DNA of 64,000 bases from the NCBI GenBank assembly GCA_964358855.1, contig CAYHQQ010000012.1:17456-81455 (forward strand), given 5' to 3'. Positions 62,301 to 64,000 of this stretch are shown one piece after another. Position numbers and translations under genes: made by a program. The notes beneath the pieces are model-generated. The model saw only the letters and a list, made by a program, of their open reading frames with translations, searched no databases and was not told the DNA's origin. Positions within the stretch are counted from its first letter, which is position 1. Each line of letters starts with the position of its first letter. Source of the DNA: UBA2396 sp038042175. GTDB lineage: Bacteria; Planctomycetota; Phycisphaerae; Phycisphaerales; UBA1924.

Positions 62301-62561
62301 GCCCGTCGCCCCAACCCCCGGCAGCCCGCCAATCGCCCCAAGCCCCACCGCCGTCGCCACCGGCACGCCCTCGCGATCGTGCTCAACGAGCATCTCCTCG
62401 AGCTCCTTGCGAAGCTCCAGGTCGTCGGCGACATGGCGATCAAGCCACGCCGTCCGCTCCTGCCGCGGGAGCTCGACAACCTCGTCGAAGCATGTCTGCA
62501 GGCGTTGAAAGTGTTTGGGATCCACTTGGTCGAGTCGCCATTCCAAAGGCCTTGCGATCAT
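59331..62561 (-). CDS. Ser/Thr protein kinase with WD40-type propeller
   Basis: A 1076-residue kinase. Kinase domain (about 103-370): LGEGGMGIVYEA, Lys133 in VAIKSI, HRDLKPGN (227-234), DFGVSRA, GTPAYMSPEQ. A TM helix lies at about 405-426 (TTVALIVLLLVALLSFGVV). The C-terminal about 600 residues are WD40-like repeats (VAFSHDGTMFASGGEDRVLKTW pattern, repeated), probably an extracytoplasmic beta-propeller sensor. A matching ECF sigma gene is on the same strand upstream, separated by a divergent globin gene. Confidence 0.92.
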   Translation of the reverse strand: MIARPLEWRLDQVDPKHFQRLQTCFDEVVELPRQERTAWLDRHVADDLELRKELEEMLVEHDREGVPVATAVGLGAIGGLPGVGATGGGQAGEVLSIPVLKGAYRLIRTLGEGGMGIVYEAEQAFPRRRVAIKSIRPDLATRSMLRRFRNEADLLARLHHPGIAQIYEAGFADENTADQAFFVMELVQGLPINQYAREHGLSIAERLTLIVKICQAVEHAHQRRVMHRDLKPGNILVTAQGEPKILDFGVSRATEPGSAGAGAGLTIDGQVMGTPAYMSPEQISGDSSVDTRTDVYAIGVIAFQLLSGKLPFDVDNVPIVEAARRIREENPRSITLVGTEYGGDVQVVIAKAMHKDRDRRYASAGVLADEIERVLSGRPIDARRDSALYVLGKLAGRHRTTVALIVLLLVALLSFGVVSSLMASRQTQLALESTAARNRADAEAAKLRDALYVSLIGHAQAALSSGDSARAQRLLGECRADFRGWEWRYLSRLADQTVRTIELAHPTRPGELSPDGRMFVVMPEMLPIECVDVASGATIRTIAGTRQAWGTAVSGDGAMIAVLEARGWVDVYDSSTGEKRAKFQIKGEGTATYRRLAWLGSSPRLALATSTGEVHVADVPTGESRVVAEFKETVYELAGSGDGALVIAATASRRLVVLESATGKQRASATTMEAVNAMSVSSRGDVVGLGLFNGAVYLWDWASGGVVRPLGEHRSRVRSVAFSHDGTMFASGGEDRVLKTWSVKDHALLTEQNGEPVHFFGVRFTPDDRQIVTWSDSKTVRVWNSRPEPLLPVIQTQARIVFDLCVTRDGLGALVTPRDGVVRRVTLRGARVEPLRVPSARYAFESSHGEIVTATDGGTISFCDPTTSGVVGRVVLEGSDATQLVASEGGAFAVTWFKGNQLAMIDVGERRLGASWTTDRQIKNACVSRQGYVGVAMDDGSVCVFDGQGKPAGTRLGAGAKVTTMTFSQDGSVMGVADESGQTRVWDWRTGVVAARVVGSGKGVMTLAFLDGGRRLAGGGDDQLVHVWSLPSGEELLTFAGHRMHVARVCATPDGQTLVSIDGTGELRVWSATGDR

Positions 62562-62623
62562 CTGTAGGTGCCGACAGTATTCTTAGGCCGCCGCCCTCCC
62601 GTTTCACGCATTGACCTCCAGCC

Positions 62624-63121
62624 ATGCCAATCTCACGCCACCCCCTGATGCAGAACACCTCGCGCAACGACCCCGCCCGACGCATCCCCGTCGACCAATT
62701 CGCCGCCAGTCGCCTGTCCGAGAGCTTTGCGGCGCTGGGGCCTCACGCCTCACGCCTCGCCCCACTGATGTACACCAAACTCTTCGCACGCTACCCCGCG
62801 CTGCGACGCCTCTTCCCCAGCGACATGGCCTCGCAGGAGCGCAAGCTGCTCGACTCCCTCCTCATGGTCGTCGATCACATGCGCGAGCCCGCCCGCGTGC
62901 GCGAGTACCTCGTGGGGCTCGGGCGTCGGCACCTCTCCTACGGCGCCGCTCCCGAGCACTACCCCATCGTCTGCCGACTCCTGGTCGAGGCCATCGCCGA
63001 GACTTCCACCTCCAACGCCCTCCCCTGGGACGCGGCGCTCGAGTCCGAATGGACCCAGGCCCTCCAGATCGTCTCCGACATCATGATCAGCGCCGGTCAA
63101 GGCCCCGCCACGCACCACTGA
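62624..63121 (+). CDS. Globin-family haem protein
   Basis: A 165-residue globin. SESFAALGPHASRLAPLMYTKLFARYPALRRLF is the A-C helix pattern (trimmed), the E helix is MASQERKLLDSLLMVVDHM, and the proximal F8 His is His103 in GRRHLSYGAAPEHY. The extended C-terminus is short, so no reductase or cyclase module is fused. It is divergent from the kinase and convergent with the sigma factor gene, so it lies between the two signalling genes. A role in oxygen/NO handling or sensing is inferred. Confidence 0.82.
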   Translation: MPISRHPLMQNTSRNDPARRIPVDQFAASRLSESFAALGPHASRLAPLMYTKLFARYPALRRLFPSDMASQERKLLDSLLMVVDHMREPARVREYLVGLGRRHLSYGAAPEHYPIVCRLLVEAIAETSTSNALPWDAALESEWTQALQIVSDIMISAGQGPATHH

Positions 63122-63134
63122 GCCCCAAACCCCC

Positions 63135-63791
63135 TCACTCCTCGCCCAGCGACATCTGCCGGTTCAGCCACGCCCGCGCAAACACCCACGACTTCTTGAC
63201 CGTCGCGGGCGACAATTCCAGCGCCGCGGCCGTCTGCTCGATCGTCAGCCCCGTGAAATAGCGCAGCATCACAACCTTCGCCGCACGCTCGTCCAGCTTC
63301 TCCAGCCGCTCCAGCGCCGAGTCGAGCGCGATCAGCTCCTCCGACCGCTCGGCCGATTGCGCCCCGTCGTTGCGCCCGTGCGACGCCGCGGCCACCGCAT
63401 CCTCCGAGAGCTCGACCTTGCCGCGACCCCCGCCCCGCTTGTCCGCGTTCCTCGCCCGCGCACGCTCGATGAGGATCCGCCGCATCGCCACCGCCGCCGC
63501 CCCGAAAAAATGCCCGCGATTCTCCCACGAGCCCGCCCGCGCGTGCTCGGGCCCCAGGAGCCGCAGGAACGCCTCGTGGACCAGCGCCGTCGGCTGCAGC
63601 GTCTGCGCCGGCCCACCCCCCTCACGCACCATGTTCGACTGCGCCAGCCGACGAAGCTCCGAGTACACCAGAGGCAGCAGATCCGCCGACGCGCTGCCAT
63701 CTCCCGACGCCGCCCGCTCAATCAGCACCGTCACGTGCTCGTAGGGATTCCCACCCTCTCGCCCCGCCTCCCCTGATTCAATCGCGCCCAT
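63135..63791 (-). CDS. ECF-family sigma factor (planctomycete type)
   Basis: A 218-residue sigma factor with LVYSELRRLAQSNMV, TLQPTALVHEAFLRLL, HFFGAAAVAMRRILIERARARNADKRGG and region 4 FTGLTIEQTAAALELSPATVKKSWVFARAWLNRQM. Belongs to the same ECF group as the factor at 44293-44895. The ATG at 63791 follows GGAGGGAAGG; a longer start at 63809 is possible. The WD40 kinase is probably its partner. Confidence 0.88.
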   Translation of the reverse strand: MGAIESGEAGREGGNPYEHVTVLIERAASGDGSASADLLPLVYSELRRLAQSNMVREGGGPAQTLQPTALVHEAFLRLLGPEHARAGSWENRGHFFGAAAVAMRRILIERARARNADKRGGGRGKVELSEDAVAAASHGRNDGAQSAERSEELIALDSALERLEKLDERAAKVVMLRYFTGLTIEQTAAALELSPATVKKSWVFARAWLNRQMSLGEE

Positions 63792-63907
63792 CGTCCTTCC
63801 CTCCGGCATTCAGTCAACGCTTGGGATGCCGCCCACAACGCCGCTGGCCCTCTCCATTCTACATCACCGCGGCCCTTGCCGGGTCGCTCCCGCCCATCTC
63901 CCCTGAC

Positions 63908-64000
63908 ACCCCCCCCCCCCCCCCCCCCCCAAAACAGAAACAAAACGACGCGAAAAAACCACCAAGACCCCCCCCCCAAAAAAAAAACACCCACCCCCCC
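63908..64000. other. Low-complexity contig end
   Basis: Homopolymers of C (about 23) and A with short mixed runs. Composition is unlike the rest of the window and looks like an assembly or sequencing artefact. Confidence 0.7.

Noticed and set aside
1..64000. tRNA or rRNA genes
   Set aside because: No cloverleaf or conserved rRNA segment was recognised on reading; a tRNAscan-SE or Infernal run would be decisive.

Overview
The window looks like chromosomal DNA from a planctomycete of the Phycisphaerae type. This is inferred from gene content, not from a marker gene. The evidence is high GC, three ECF sigma factor / Ser-Thr kinase modules, short membrane proteins ending in a CxxCGY...CPECG zinc ribbon, and a secreted protein ending in paired DFDGDGxxDFFDYDAF dockerin-like repeats. 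No rRNA or tRNA gene was recognised. The last ~90 bases are homopolymer-rich and look like a contig end.

Layout. 1-6.1 kb: signalling genes (two near-duplicate hybrid histidine kinases, the first cut by the window edge; a REC-HDOD protein; an ankyrin lipoprotein). 6.3-22.1 kb: a contiguous gene set matching an aryl polyene (xanthomonadin/flexirubin-like) pigment cluster. It holds an ACP, a FabZ-like dehydratase, LolA, a XanB2-type chorismatase, an acyl-AMP ligase, a LolA-like lipoprotein and an MMPL exporter in one minus-strand operon. It also has two PlsC-type and one LpxL-type acyltransferase, a fused ketosynthase with a degenerate second ketosynthase half, a flavin-dependent halogenase-like protein, a GT2-DUF2062 protein and a UbiE-like methyltransferase. 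22.2-26.1 kb: an HTH regulator with a small secreted protein, then an ECF sigma / Ser-Thr kinase pair. 26.2-28.4 kb: a secreted M28 peptidase.

28.5-42.8 kb carries the reductive pyrimidine catabolic pathway on the minus strand: PreT, PreA, dihydropyrimidinase, beta-ureidopropionase, an MmsA-type semialdehyde dehydrogenase and a class III aminotransferase. Together they could take uracil or thymine to (methyl)malonate semialdehyde and acetyl/propionyl-CoA. This block is interrupted at 30.0-36.1 kb by small hypothetical genes, a SulP transporter and a truncated RhuM gene. 43.0-50.2 kb: a cyclopropane-fatty-acid synthase-like gene, a second ECF sigma / kinase-TPR pair and a 903-residue secreted repeat protein.

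50.2-59.3 kb is an accessory region with inverted repeats, a 21-bp tandem array, a twice-present two-gene module encoding 90- and 84-residue proteins, a decayed nuclease fragment, and a compact minus-strand run of GIY-YIG protein, two-TM protein, fused DNA methyltransferase-Mrr-like nuclease and TIR protein. That run is the best candidate for an uncharacterised defence system. 59.3-63.8 kb: a WD40 Ser/Thr kinase, a divergent globin gene and an ECF sigma factor.
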